Shown piece after piece: positions 9,101-18,583 of a DNA stretch of 64,000 nt. Source of the DNA: Streptomyces sp. Tue 6430 (lineage in GTDB: Bacteria > Actinomycetota > Actinomycetes > Streptomycetales > Streptomycetaceae); contig JAKGSH010000010.1 of NCBI GenBank assembly GCA_021568835.1, positions 4,898,001-4,962,000 of the forward strand, in the 5' to 3' direction. The notes under the pieces are model-generated. The model ran no database searches, was not told the DNA's origin, and saw nothing but the letters and a program-made list of their open reading frames with translations. Within the stretch, counting starts at the first letter, position 1. Every line of letters starts with the position of its first letter. A program made the translations under genes and the position numbers.

Positions 9101-10158
9101 CTCGCCGCCGGGTCCGGTCAGTTCACCGGGGACGACCTCGAGGACCGTCACGCCCTGGAGCCCCTCGGGGTTGGCCAGGAACGAGTCGGGCGGCAGCGAG
9201 ACGCCGTCGAGGACGACGACGACGTGCGGCTCCTCCGGCAGGGGGGCCGCGTCCGGGTGGAACCGCGGCCGACCGCTGAGCCGGGAGGCGATCAGGTCCT
9301 CCAGCTCGCGCGTGTCACCGCCGATCAGCCTGCGGCTGCCCGCGCCGTCCACCGTGCCCGGTGCCTGTACGTGCGGCAGCCACTTGGCCCACTCCCAGTC
9401 CGGGAGTTCGTCCCGGCCCGCCGCGACCACGAGGACGAGGTCCTCGGGCGAGTGCAGCGCGGCCAGCGAACCGGCCATGGCGCGGGCGCAGGACCGTACC
9501 GACTGCGGATCACCGCTCACCGTGACGTGGTAGAAGGCGCGCAGCGACACCGACAGCGGCAGCGCGTCCAGGCTGCTGTGGACGGCGAGGAAGCGCTGGA
9601 ACGCGCCCGCGGTCAGCGGCTCCAGCTGCTCCACGGGGCCGGTCTCGGGACTGACGAGCGGGGTGGCCAGCGACTGGGCGCAGAGACCGACGCGGACCTG
9701 GGCGAAGTCCTCGTCGCCGGGCCGCCGTTCCCACACCCGGCTGCCCTCGGCGACCAGGGCCCACAGCTGCTCGGGGAGGGGTGCAGGTAGTACTGGGCGT
9801 CCCGCTGCGCCTTGGCGGTGGCGATCGTCGTCAGCCGGGTCTGCGCCAGGTAGCTCAGGTAGTCGCGGCGCAGGTCCGCCAACTGCCCCTGCGTGCCGCG
9901 CCGGAAGCGGACCACCATCGCGATGGACATCGCCACCGTCGAGGCGATCATGACCATGCCCATGATGCGCATGAACGGCTGACCGCTCGTGAAGAAGAAG
10001 ACGACCGAACCGCCCATGCCCAGCGTGGGCAGCAGTTGCATCAGTACGCTCTCCTGATGCCCCCGCGGCAGCTCGGGCGGGGGCTGCACGGCGATCTCGC
10101 CCGTGGGCACCTCGGACGGCAGGGCCCGGGGAGGGCGCTTCACGACGATGTGGCTCAC
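6189..10158 (-). CDS. eccC: Type VII secretion ATPase EccC (FtsK/SpoIIIE), two apparent frameshifts
   Basis: Motor ATPase of the ESX channel, which recognises substrates and drives export. The first 125 residues (ATG 10158) contain two membrane helices (MGGSVVFFF; MVMIASTVAMSIAMV). Three FtsK/SpoIIIE ATPase domains follow, with Walker A motifs GATGSGKS (~residue 470), GGPQSGKS (~835) and GESESGKS (~1120): a fused EccCa-EccCb type of about 1,320 residues. The reading frame breaks twice. Near 9778-9781 one base is missing in GGGG (+ strand), so QYYLHP must join LPEQLWALVAEG in another frame; near 6234-6237 a base is missing in CCCC, and restoring it gives the natural end KPLVQVGLVPDAAE and stop at 6189. 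Both look like sequencing errors. A longer open frame from 10204 that ignores the shifts is an artefact. Confidence 0.9.
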
Positions 10159-10503
10159 TGCTCACCAATTCCCTTGCCGGCCCCGGGAAAGTACCGTCCG
10201 CCACCCCGTGTCAGGCGGACGCAGGCCGCCGCGTGATCCTACTGACTTCTCGTGCGACGAGGGGGCGGTAGGGTGCCGGATGTTCGCGTGAGCACATGCG
10301 AGTCGGTCCGGATGAGCTCCGGATGAGCCGGGACATTCCGTGAGAACGGGAACGGTTCGGCGCTCTCCGGCCGCCCGACGGCGTCCGTTCCGCCGCCCGG
10401 CCGGACCCACCGGTCCCACGCGGCACGGCACGGACCGGAAATCTTCACACCGCCGACGCGGAACCGTCACCGAGGCGGAACCATCACTGAGGGGGAGCAG
10501 CAG

Positions 10504-12008
10504 GTGAGCATCACGGCTTCTGCGGCAGCCACTGGAGGAGGGCAGGGACCGGGCGCCGTCTCCGGGACGGGCCTCGGCTTCTGCCGGGTCACGATCGTCG
10601 CGCCCGACAGCCGGATCGACGTGGCGCTGCCCGACGACATCCCGGTCGTCGACCTCTACCCGGAGATCCTCCGGCTCTCCCGGCAGAGCCCCGCCGAGGG
10701 CGCCCCCGTCGGCTACCACCTCGTACGCCGGGACGGCACCGTCCTCGACGGCTCCCGCTCGTTCGCCGCGCAGCACATCCTCGACGGCGAACTCCTCACG
10801 CTGCGCCCCTTCTCGGAGTCGCTGCCGCCCGCCGTCTTCGACGACGTCTCCGAGGCGGTCGCCGCGGCCGTGACCCGCGAGCACGCCCTGTGGGGCGGTG
10901 ACCTGACCCGGGCCGCGGGCCTGGTCGGGGGCGGCGTCCTGCCGGTGCTGCTCGCCTTCGTGGCCTGGACGGGCGACCCGCGCCACGACATGCACTCCCT
11001 GCCCGGCATCCTCGCCGCGGTCGTCGGCGTCCTGCTGGTCGCCCTCGCCTGCGTCCGCGCCCGCGTCTACGACGACCGGCCCTCGGCCGTCGCCCTGGGG
11101 CTCGGCGCGCTGCCCAACGTCGGCGTGGCCGGATCGGGGCTCCTCCCGCTCGCCGACGGCCAGGGCATCGGCAAGCTCCAGTTCCTCCTGGCCTGCGCGG
11201 CGGTACTGCTGGCCGCGGTGCTCCTCACGCTGTGCTCGCCGGGCGGGGACGGTCCGTTCGTCGCCTTCGTCGTGGCGTCCGGCGCAGGCCTCGCGGCGGT
11301 GTTCGCGGCGATCCTCGCGCACTGGACGCCGTCCGAGACCGCCGCCCTGTGCGCGCCCGTCGCCGTGGGCGCCCTCGCCTTCCTGCCCGGCCTCTCCATG
11401 CGCTTCGCCCGGCTGCCCATCGGCTTCGACACCCCCGACACCACCCGGCGCAGCGCGTACGGCGCCGACCCCGCCCCCAGGAACCGGTCGACGTCGAGCG
11501 GATCACCGCCCAGGCCCGCCGTGGTCACGAACTGCTCGTCGGGCTGGTCGGCGGCTGCGCCCTGATCGCGGTCGGCGCCTGCTCGGTCCTCGGCTTCTCC
11601 GACGACCTCTGGGCCCAACTGCTGGCCCTGGCCGTGGGCATCGCCCTGCTCATGCGCGCCCACCTCTTCCGCTACACCGCGCAGGTCGCCCCCGTCCTCG
11701 CCGCCGGCCTCGCCTCCCTGGTGCTGCTCGGCCTCGGACTGGCGCTCAACCCGCCCGTGTCGGTGTTCCGTGACGCCCTCATGGGCGACCGCACCGACCT
11801 GGACGTGCGGACGATCTGGCTGGTCGCGGCGATCGCGGCGGCGTCCGCACTCATCACCGCGATCGGTCTGATCGGCTCGCGCGGCGGCCTCACGCCGTTC
11901 TGGGGGCGGTTCACGGAGATCGCCGAAGGCTTCGTCCTGCTCACCCTGGTCCCCCTGGCGCTGGCCGTCTTCGACGTCTACGCGGCCGCCCGGGCGATGA
12001 CGAGCTGA
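10504..12008 (+). CDS. eccD: Type VII secretion integral membrane protein EccD, apparent frameshift
   Basis: Multi-span channel component of ESX systems. The N-terminal ~100 residues form a ubiquitin-like YukD domain (CRVTIVAPDSRIDVALPDDI); about eleven hydrophobic helices follow, as in EccD. GTG 10504 is preceded by GAGGGGGAGC. The frame breaks in the C-run at 11474-11478: adding one C turns PAPRNRS into PAPQEPVDVERI and joins the frame that runs to TGA 12006-12008, giving about 500 residues, the usual EccD length. It is divergent from eccC, and the shared 345-base gap must hold both promoters; no clear boxes were picked out there. A 19-base tandem duplication covers the stop codon. Confidence 0.9.
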
Positions 12009-12028
12009 CCGGGCGATGACGAGCTGAC
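11991..12028 (+). repeat. 19-bp perfect tandem duplication across the eccD stop
   Basis: The unit CGGGCGATGACGAGCTGAC occurs at 11991-12009 and again at 12010-12028. The first copy holds the last codons and stop of eccD; the second is downstream and out of frame. It looks like a recent slippage or strand-switch duplication. Confidence 0.9.
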
Positions 12029-12080
12029 CGGACCGGCCGGCCGCCCGCCGTCCCAGCCGTACCGGGCAACCAGGCCGCAG

Positions 12081-12128
12081 GACGCCGGGATACCGGGACG
12101 CCGGGATACCGGGACGCCGGGATACCGG
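12081..12128 (+). repeat. Three perfect tandem copies of a 16-bp unit
   Basis: GACGCCGGGATACCGG repeats three times (12081-12096, 12097-12112, 12113-12128). It is followed to about 12240 by looser CGTCCG/CGTCGG-rich low-complexity sequence. No open frame with coding character covers 12010-12289. Confidence 0.9.
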
Positions 12129-12289
12129 GACGTCCGGCCGTCGGGTCCTGGGCCTCGGGCCGTCCGATCGTCCGGTCGCCGGATCGGCCGACCGTCGGCT
12201 CGTCGGGTCATCCGCCTGTCCGCCTGTCCTGCCGTCAGTTCGTCGGATCGGCCAGGAACCGCGGCAACCGCAGGAAAGGAACGCGGAGC

Positions 12290-12481
12290 GTGAGCTTCGG
12301 CCCGCCCCTCGTCCGTGTACACCCAGCCCTCCGCCTGATGACGATGACCGACCACAACGACGTCGTCGTCCAGAACGGCCGCCTCTTCTTCGGCGTCAAG
12401 AAGGCCGAGGGCCCCGCCGCCGGCCGGCCGAAGGGGACCTACCTGGTCCTCGGCCTGCAGGGCGCGGCGGCGGGGAAGTGA
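12290..12481 (+). CDS. Small hypothetical protein
   Basis: 63 residues from GTG 12290, which follows a good ribosome site AGGAAAGGA nine bases upstream. Later ATG codons (12338, 12344) would give shorter products beginning at MTMTDHND or MTDHND. The C-terminal part (VVVQNGRLFFGVKKAEG, GTYLVLGLQG) has alternating hydrophobic residues as in a small beta-rich domain. No family recognised. It converges with the DUF397 gene. The third-position G/C bias and the ribosome site favour a real gene. Confidence 0.5.
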   Translation: MSFGPPLVRVHPALRLMTMTDHNDVVVQNGRLFFGVKKAEGPAAGRPKGTYLVLGLQGAAAGK

Positions 12482-12515
12482 CGGCGGCGCGGACCCGCGC
12501 CGCCCGCAGCGCCGC

Positions 12516-12809
12516 CTACCGCGCCGCCTGTCCGCCGTTGTGCGGCGCCGGCTCCAGGTCGAACTCGCCGTCCCGCGCGCCCAGGACGAAGGCACGCCAC
12601 TCCGCCTCCGTGTAGCGCAGCACGGTGCCCGGGTCGAGCGACGACCGCATCGCCACGGCACCGCCGGGGAGATCGGCGATCTCCACCCGCTCCTCGTGCT
12701 CCTCCGTGCCCGGCGCGCTGTGCCACTCGACGCCGGAGATGTCGAGGGCGTACAGCTCGTCCCTCTCCCGCTCCTTGCGCGCCTTGGTCTCCTCTGCCGT
12801 CTCCGCCAT
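12516..12809 (-). CDS. DUF397 family protein
   Basis: 97 residues. DUF397 features are visible: an early Trp-His-Ser (GVEWHSAPG), a valine/alanine strand (VEIADLPGGAVAMRSS) and the closing F-x-x-x-W-x-A-F-type element (YTEAEWRAFVLGARDGEFDL). The N-terminus is a charged helix (EETKARKERERDE). ATG 12809 is preceded by GGGAAGGGG; an upstream ATG (12863) is possible but lacks a site. DUF397 proteins are abundant in Streptomyces, often beside XRE-type regulators and with unclear function. No regulator partner is seen here. Confidence 0.8.
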   Translation of the reverse strand: MAETAEETKARKERERDELYALDISGVEWHSAPGTEEHEERVEIADLPGGAVAMRSSLDPGTVLRYTEAEWRAFVLGARDGEFDLEPAPHNGGQAAR

Positions 12810-13119
12810 GTCGCAGCGACCCCTTCCCGACGTACCCGACGAAAGAACCATCCGAGCGCTCACCCTAGTGGCCGCCCCGGCGCCCCCTCAGGGGTTCGCG
12901 GACCGCGGCCGAGGCGCCCGCCACCTCCTGGTACCCTGATGGACGGCCGTTTGTGTACGCACCCCCGGATCGCCCTCAGCAGACCCTCAGCACACCCTGA
13001 CGGTCCCTGATGGTCCTGGAGGCCGCGCCCAGCGGATCCCCGCCTCCCGAGTAACGGAAGCTCCCCCGAGACACAGACCGGGGGCACTCGGTGGCCACCA
13101 CAGACTACGAGGAGTACGC
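12810..13119 (+). promoter_or_regulatory. rpsO upstream region with candidate -10 box
   Basis: 310 bases without a gene. TACCCT at 12932-12937 resembles a Streptomyces -10 box; no convincing -35 was found. The remaining leader up to the rpsO ribosome site (GAGGAG, 13109-13114) would be long and could fold. Nothing else seen. Confidence 0.35.
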
Positions 13120-13410
13120 GTGTCGCTCGACGCCGCTACGAAGAAGCAGATCATCGCCGAGTTCGGCCAGAAGGAGGGCGACACCGGCTCCCCCGAGGTC
13201 CAGGTCGCCATGCTCTCCCGTCGGATCTCCGACCTGACCGAGCACCTCAAGACCCACAAGCACGACCACCACTCGCGCCGCGGTCTGCTCATCCTGGTCG
13301 GTCAGCGCCGCCGGCTGCTGCAGTACCTGGCCAAGAAGGACATCCAGCGCTTCCGCGCCCTGGTCGACCGCCTCGGCATCCGCCGCGGTGCGGCCGGCGG
13401 CGCCAAGTAG
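13120..13410 (+). CDS. rpsO: 30S ribosomal protein S15
   Basis: Binds the central domain of 16S rRNA early in small-subunit assembly. 96 residues with the family hallmarks: the opening SLDAATKKQIIAEF, the GDTGSPEVQVA loop, the LTEHLKTHKHDHHSRRGL helix and LLQYLAKKD. GTG 13120 follows ACGAGGAGTACGC. It precedes pnp, as in most bacteria, where the two share transcripts that are cut by RNases; a hairpin separates them here. Confidence 0.98.
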   Translation: MSLDAATKKQIIAEFGQKEGDTGSPEVQVAMLSRRISDLTEHLKTHKHDHHSRRGLLILVGQRRRLLQYLAKKDIQRFRALVDRLGIRRGAAGGAK

Positions 13411-13419
13411 TACGCCATG

Positions 13420-13459
13420 AAGGGAGCGGTTCCCGACGTCATCGGGGACCGCTCCCTTT
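13420..13459 (+). terminator. Hairpin between rpsO and pnp
   Basis: AAGGGAGCGGTTCCC (13420-13434) pairs with 13444-13459 (GGGGACCGCTCCCTTT), with one mismatch and a short T-run, about ten bases after the rpsO stop. It may terminate part of the rpsO transcript or, as described for S. coelicolor rpsO-pnp, serve as an RNase III processing hairpin. Confidence 0.75.
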
Positions 13460-13500
13460 GCCGTACGTACGCAAACGTGCGGAGTGTCACCCACGCTTTG

Positions 13501-13690
13501 TAGTGTGGTAGCAGAACGCAATACGCACGACACGGACGAGGAGAGGCGCACGCAGCGGCCGCCGGTCCTCGGTAGTGGCCCCCGGGGGAAAGAGAGCCCC
13601 GGGTGCTTCGATCGAAGACCGGCCCGCACCGCACGGAGCGCCTCTCCGCCACCGTCCCCCTGCCACACGGGCAGCCCAGGGGACGAAGAC
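13501..13690 (+). ncRNA. Structured pnp 5' leader (Actino-pnp-like element)
   Basis: TAGTGT at 13501-13506 is a possible -10 box for a second pnp promoter. Downstream, GCCGGTC (13561-13567) pairs with GACCGGC (13617-13623) and encloses a perfect 7-bp stem CCCGGGG/CCCCGGG (13581-13587 with 13597-13603). A second hairpin has stems 13655-13659/13679-13683 and 13660-13664/13670-13674. A conserved Actino-pnp leader motif upstream of PNPase genes is known in actinomycetes. I match it by position and hairpin layout only, not by a covariance model. Confidence 0.55.
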
Positions 13691-13705
13691 GAGGAGAAAA
13701 CACTA

Positions 13706-15925
13706 GTGGAGAACGAGACCCACTACGCCGAAGCCGTCATCGACAACGGCACCTTCGGCACCCGCACCATCCGCTTCGAGACGGGCCGTCTGGCACGCCA
13801 GGCCGCCGGCTCGGCCGTGGCCTACCTGGACGACGACACCATGGTGCTGTCGGCCACGACCGCCTCCAAGAACCCCAAGGACCAGCTCGACTTCTTCCCC
13901 CTCACGGTGGACGTCGAGGAGCGGATGTACGCCGCCGGCAAGATCCCCGGCAGCTTCTTCCGCCGCGAGGGCCGCCCCTCCGAGGACGCCGTCCTCACCT
14001 GCCGCCTGATCGACCGCCCGCTGCGCCCGTCCTTCAAGAAGGGCCTGCGCAACGAGATCCAGGTCGTCGCCACCATCATGGCGCTCAACCCCGACCACCT
14101 GTACGACGTCGTGGCGATCAACGCCGCGTCCGCGTCCACGCAGCTGGCCGGCCTGCCCTTCTCCGGCCCGATCGGCGGCGTCCGCGTCGCGCTGATCCGC
14201 GGCCAGTGGGTCGCGTTCCCGACGCACACCGAGCTCGAGGACGCCGTCTTCGACATGGTCGTCGCCGGTCGCGTCCTGGAGGACGGCGACGTCGCGATCA
14301 TGATGGTCGAGGCCGAGGCCACCGAGAAGACCATCAAGCTGATCGAGGGCGGCGCCGAGGCGCCGACCGAGGAGGTCGTCGCCTCCGGTCTGGACGCCGC
14401 GAAGCCCTTCATCAAGGTGCTCTGCCGGGCCCAGGCCGACCTCGCCGCCAAGGCCGCCAAGCCGACCGGCGAGTTCCCGATCTTCCTCGACCACCAGGAC
14501 GACGTCCTGGAGGCGCTGTCCGCCGCCGTCCGCCCGGAGCTGTCCGCCGCGCTGACCATCGCGGGCAAGCAGGAGCGCGAGGCCGAGCTGGACCGCGTCA
14601 AGGCGCTCGCCGCCGAGAAGCTCCTGCCGGAGTTCGAGGGGCGCGAGAAGGAGATCTCCGCCGCGTACCGCTCGCTCACCAAGCAGCTGGTCCGCGAGCG
14701 CGTGATCAAGGAGAAGAAGCGCATCGACGGCCGCGGCGTCACGGACATCCGTACGCTCGCCGCCGAGGTCGAGGCCATCCCGCGCGTGCACGGCTCCGCG
14801 CTGTTCGAGCGTGGCGAGACCCAGATCCTGGGCGTCACCACCCTCAACATGCTCCGCATGGAGCAGCAGCTGGACACCCTCTCCCCGGTGACCCGCAAGC
14901 GCTACATGCACAACTACAACTTCCCGCCGTACTCCGTCGGCGAGACCGGCCGCGTCGGCTCCCCGAAGCGCCGCGAGATCGGCCACGGCGCCCTCGCCGA
15001 GCGCGCCATCGTGCCGGTCCTGCCGACGCGCGAGGAGTTCCCCTACGCGATCCGCCAGGTGTCCGAGGCCCTCGGCTCCAACGGCTCGACGTCCATGGGC
15101 TCCGTCTGCGCCTCCACCATGTCGCTGCTGAACGCCGGTGTGCCGCTGAAGGCCCCCGTCGCCGGCATCGCCATGGGCCTGATCTCCCAGGAGATCAACG
15201 GCGAGACGCACTACGTCGCCCTCACCGACATCCTCGGTGCGGAGGACGCCTTCGGCGACATGGACTTCAAGGTCGCCGGCACCAAGGAGTTCGTCACCGC
15301 CCTCCAGCTCGACACCAAGCTGGACGGCATCCCCGCCTCCGTCCTGGCCGCCGCCCTCAAGCAGGCCCGTGACGCCCGCCTCCACATCCTCGACGTGATG
15401 ATGGAAGCGATCGACACGCCGGACGAGATGTCCCCCAACGCCCCGCGGATCATCACCGTCAAGATCCCCGTGGACAAGATCGGCGAGGTCATCGGCCCCA
15501 AGGGCAAGATGATCAACCAGATCCAGGAGGACACCGGCGCCGACATCACGATCGAGGACGACGGCACCATCTACATCGGCGCCGTCGACGGCCCGTCCGC
15601 CGAGGCCGCCCGCGCCACGATCAACAGCATCGCCAACCCGACGATGCCCGAGGTCGGCGAGCGCTACCTGGGCACGGTCGTGAAGACGACCACCTTCGGC
15701 GCGTTCGTGTCGCTGATGCCGGGCAAGGACGGTCTGCTGCACATCTCGCAGATCCGCAAGCTCGCCGGCGGCAAGCGCGTGGAGAACGTCGAGGACGTCC
15801 TCGGCGTGGGCGCCAAGGTCCAGGTCGAGATCGCCGAGATCGACTCCCGCGGCAAGCTCTCCCTCATCCCCGTGATCGAGGGCGAAGCGTCCGACGACGA
15901 CAAGAAGGACGACGCCGAGCAGTGA
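13706..15925 (+). CDS. pnp: Polyribonucleotide nucleotidyltransferase (PNPase)
   Basis: Phosphorolytic 3'-5' exoribonuclease, which in Streptomyces also makes RNA 3' tails. 739 residues, the usual length: RNase PH domain 1, an all-helical linker, RNase PH domain 2 with catalytic-region sequence (RKRYMHNYNFPPYSVGE; SNGSTSMGSVCAST), then KH (VIGPKGKMINQI, about residue 595) and S1 (YLGTVVKTTTFGAFVSLMPG) RNA-binding domains and an acidic tail. I chose GTG 13706 (VENETHYAEAV) after GAGGAG; the open frame extends upstream through the structured leader without coding character. Its stop overlaps the next start (GTGA). Confidence 0.97.
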   Translation: MENETHYAEAVIDNGTFGTRTIRFETGRLARQAAGSAVAYLDDDTMVLSATTASKNPKDQLDFFPLTVDVEERMYAAGKIPGSFFRREGRPSEDAVLTCRLIDRPLRPSFKKGLRNEIQVVATIMALNPDHLYDVVAINAASASTQLAGLPFSGPIGGVRVALIRGQWVAFPTHTELEDAVFDMVVAGRVLEDGDVAIMMVEAEATEKTIKLIEGGAEAPTEEVVASGLDAAKPFIKVLCRAQADLAAKAAKPTGEFPIFLDHQDDVLEALSAAVRPELSAALTIAGKQEREAELDRVKALAAEKLLPEFEGREKEISAAYRSLTKQLVRERVIKEKKRIDGRGVTDIRTLAAEVEAIPRVHGSALFERGETQILGVTTLNMLRMEQQLDTLSPVTRKRYMHNYNFPPYSVGETGRVGSPKRREIGHGALAERAIVPVLPTREEFPYAIRQVSEALGSNGSTSMGSVCASTMSLLNAGVPLKAPVAGIAMGLISQEINGETHYVALTDILGAEDAFGDMDFKVAGTKEFVTALQLDTKLDGIPASVLAAALKQARDARLHILDVMMEAIDTPDEMSPNAPRIITVKIPVDKIGEVIGPKGKMINQIQEDTGADITIEDDGTIYIGAVDGPSAEAARATINSIANPTMPEVGERYLGTVVKTTTFGAFVSLMPGKDGLLHISQIRKLAGGKRVENVEDVLGVGAKVQVEIAEIDSRGKLSLIPVIEGEASDDDKKDDAEQ

Positions 15926-17301
15926 CGTCCCGTAGCTCCAAGGTGACGGCCCGCCCCTCTTCGGAGGCGCGGGCCGTCGCCCGTACCCAAACCCTCATCA
16001 AGGGCGAGAACGGCATCGGCACGGTCCGCAAGACCACCCTCCCGGGCGGCCTGCGCATCGTCACCGAGACCCTCCCCTCGGTCCGCTCCGCGACCTTCGG
16101 CATCTGGGCACACGTCGGCTCCCGCGACGAGACCCCGGCGCTGAACGGCGCCACCCACTACCTCGAGCACCTGCTCTTCAAGGGCACCCGGCGCAGGTCC
16201 GCGCTCGACATCTCCTCCGCCCTCGACGCGGTCGGCGGCGAGATGAACGCCTTCACGGCGAAGGAGTACACGTGCTACTACGCGCGCGTGCTCGACGCCG
16301 ACCTGCCGCTCGCCATCGACGTCGTCAGCGACATGCTGACCGGCTCCCTCATCCGCGAGGAGGACGTCGACGTCGAGCGCGGCGCGATCCTCGAGGAGAT
16401 CGCGATGACGGAGGACGACCCGGGCGACTGCGTGCACGACCTGTTCGCGCACACGATGTTCGGCGACAACGCCCTCGGCCGCCCCGTCCTCGGTACGGTC
16501 GACACCGTCAACGCCCTCACCGCGGACCGCATCCGCCGCTTCTACAAGAAGCACTACGACCCCACCCACCTGGTGGTCGCCGCCGCGGGCAACATCGACC
16601 ACAACAAGGTCGTACGGCAGGTCCGCGCCGCCTTCGAGAAGGCCGGCGCGCTCGGGGAGACCGACGCCGCCCCCATCGCCCCGCGCGACGGCCGGCGCAC
16701 CATCCGCACCGCGGGCCGCGTCGAACTGCTCGGCCGCAAGACCGAACAGGCGCACGTCGTCCTCGGCATGCCCGGCCTGCCCCGCACCGACGAACGCCGC
16801 TGGGCCCTCGGCGTGCTGAACACCGCCCTCGGCGGCGGCATGTCCTCCCGGCTGTTCCAGGAGGTCCGCGAGAAGCGCGGTCTGGCCTACAGCGTCTACT
16901 CCTACACCTCCGGCTTCGCCGACTGCGGACTGTTCGGCGTGTACGCCGGCTGCCGGCCCAGCCAGGTGCACGACGTGCTGAAGATCTGCCGCGACGAACT
17001 CGACACCGTCGCCGAACACGGCCTCTCCGACGAGGAGATCGGCCGCGCCATCGGCCAGCTGCGCGGCTCCACGGTCCTCGGCCTGGAGGACACCGGCGCG
17101 CTCATGAACCGCATCGGCAAGAGCGAACTGTGCTGGGGCGAGCAGATGTCCGTCGACGACATGCTGACCCGGATCGAGGCCGTGACCCCGGACGAGGTCC
17201 GCGAGGTGGCCCGCGACATCCTGGGACAGCGCCCGTCGCTGTCGGTCATCGGCCCGCTCAAGGACAAGCAGGCGTCCCGACTGCACGAGGCCGTCGCCTA
17301 G
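15922..17301 (+). CDS. M16 family zinc metallopeptidase (processing peptidase-like)
   Basis: 459 residues. The inverted zinc motif HxxEH is present (HYLEHLLFKG, about residue 76) with the downstream glutamate region (ILEEIAMTEDDPGD); the second half (GGGMSSRLFQEVREKRGLAYSVYSY) matches the inactive half-domain of M16B peptidases. No signal peptide. GTG 15922 overlaps the pnp stop, so it is co-translated with pnp, an arrangement conserved in actinobacteria. The substrate is not known from sequence. Confidence 0.93.
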   Translation: MTSRSSKVTARPSSEARAVARTQTLIKGENGIGTVRKTTLPGGLRIVTETLPSVRSATFGIWAHVGSRDETPALNGATHYLEHLLFKGTRRRSALDISSALDAVGGEMNAFTAKEYTCYYARVLDADLPLAIDVVSDMLTGSLIREEDVDVERGAILEEIAMTEDDPGDCVHDLFAHTMFGDNALGRPVLGTVDTVNALTADRIRRFYKKHYDPTHLVVAAAGNIDHNKVVRQVRAAFEKAGALGETDAAPIAPRDGRRTIRTAGRVELLGRKTEQAHVVLGMPGLPRTDERRWALGVLNTALGGGMSSRLFQEVREKRGLAYSVYSYTSGFADCGLFGVYAGCRPSQVHDVLKICRDELDTVAEHGLSDEEIGRAIGQLRGSTVLGLEDTGALMNRIGKSELCWGEQMSVDDMLTRIEAVTPDEVREVARDILGQRPSLSVIGPLKDKQASRLHEAVA

Positions 17302-17359
17302 GGTCTGTCCGGCACGATCCGCCGGACAGGTCCCCACCCCTCCCGTAAGGAAGCAACAG

Positions 17360-18111
17360 ATGAGCAAGCTGCGCGTGGCGGTCCTCGGCGCCAAGGGCCG
17401 CATCGGTGCCGAGGCCGTCCGGGCGGTCGAGGCCGCCGAGGACATGGAGCTGGTGGCCGCCCTCGGCCGGGGCGACGACCTGGAGACGCTGGCCGGGACC
17501 GGCGCCCAGGTCGCGGTGGAACTGACCACCCCCGCCTCGGTCATGGACAACCTCGACTACTGCGTACGGCACGGCATCCACGCCGTCGTCGGCACCACCG
17601 GCTGGACCGAGGAACGCCTCGCGCAGCTCACCGGCTGGCTGGAGCGGTCCCCGGCGACGGGCGTGCTCATCGCGCCGAACTTCTCCATCGGGGCCGTGCT
17701 GACCATGAAGTTCGCACAGCTCGCGGCGCCGTGGTTCGAATCGGTCGAGGTCGTCGAGCTGCACCACCCGAACAAGGTGGACGCCCCTCCGGCACCGCCA
17801 CGCGCACCGCCCAGCTCATCGCCGAGGCCCGCCGCACCGCCGGCTGCGCCCCCGCCCCGGACGCCACGGTGACGGCCCTGGACGGGGCCCGCGGCGCGGA
17901 CGTCGACGGCGTCCCCGTCCACGCCGTCCGCCTGCGCGGCCTGCTGGCCCACCAGGAGGTCCTGCTGGGCGGCGAGGGCGAGACCCTCACCATCCGCCAC
18001 GACTCCCTGCACCACAGCAGCTTCATGCCGGGCATCCTGCTGGGCACCCGCCGCGTGGTGACGACTCCGGGCCTGACCTTCGGCCTGGAGCACTTCCTGG
18101 ACCTGAACTGA
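17360..18111 (+). CDS. dapB: 4-hydroxy-tetrahydrodipicolinate reductase, apparent frameshift
   Basis: NAD(P)H-dependent reductase of the diaminopimelate/lysine pathway, second step after DapA, whose gene is 3 kb downstream. Visible are the Rossmann start RVAVLGAKGRIG, the VGTTGW loop, APNFSIG and the signature ELHHPNKVDAPSGTA with the catalytic histidine-lysine pair. The signature is broken: in the C-run at 17784-17787 one base is missing, so KVDAP continues as PAPPRAPP. Restoring a C gives SGTATRTAQLIAEA and the normal end GLEHFLDLN at 18111, about 250 residues. The gene should be essential for prototrophy, so the shift is almost certainly a sequence error. A ribosome site (GTAAGGAAGC) precedes ATG 17360. 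Confidence 0.93.
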
Positions 18112-18124
18112 GCCCCTGACTGCC

Positions 18125-18583
18125 ATGCGCGCGAAGCTCTCCTACGCCCTCACGGCCGCCGTCCTGGTCTTCTACTTCGTCCTGGCCGGCAGCCGCGGCG
18201 TCATGCTCATCCGGTCCGGCACGCTCCTCACCGTCACCTTCGGCGTGGCGGTGCTGATCCTGCCGGTCATCGGCGTCTGGTTCCTGTGGAAGAACACCCA
18301 GTTCGTCCGCCGGGCCAACCAGCTCGCCGCCGAACTCGACGCCGAGGGCGGCCTGCCCGTCGACGACCTGAAGCGCACCCCCAGCGGCCGCGTCGACCGC
18401 GACTCGGCCGACGAGGTGTTCGCCCGGCGCAAGGCCGAGACGGAAGCCGCCCCCGACGACTGGCGCACCTGGTTCCGCCTCGCCGTCGCCTACCACGACG
18501 CCCGGGACACCCCGCGCGCCCGCAAGGCCATGCAGCGCGCCATCAGCCTGCACGGCACCACACGGCACCCGGCCTCCTCCTGA
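18125..18583 (+). CDS. Small membrane protein with TPR-like C-terminus
   Basis: 152 residues: two hydrophobic helices (about 9-27 and 37-56), then a soluble region with a TPR-like helix pair (DDWRTWFRLAVAYHDARD, RARKAMQRAISLH). It starts 13 bases after dapB on the same strand, probably co-transcribed. Function unknown; an equivalent hypothetical gene follows dapB in S. coelicolor. Confidence 0.85.
   Translation: MRAKLSYALTAAVLVFYFVLAGSRGVMLIRSGTLLTVTFGVAVLILPVIGVWFLWKNTQFVRRANQLAAELDAEGGLPVDDLKRTPSGRVDRDSADEVFARRKAETEAAPDDWRTWFRLAVAYHDARDTPRARKAMQRAISLHGTTRHPASS

Noticed and set aside
6089..9790. 1,233-codon open frame on + opposite eccC
   Set aside because: Mirror frame produced by high-GC codon bias; low-complexity Arg/Gly/His composition and no domains, while the minus strand has EccC motifs.
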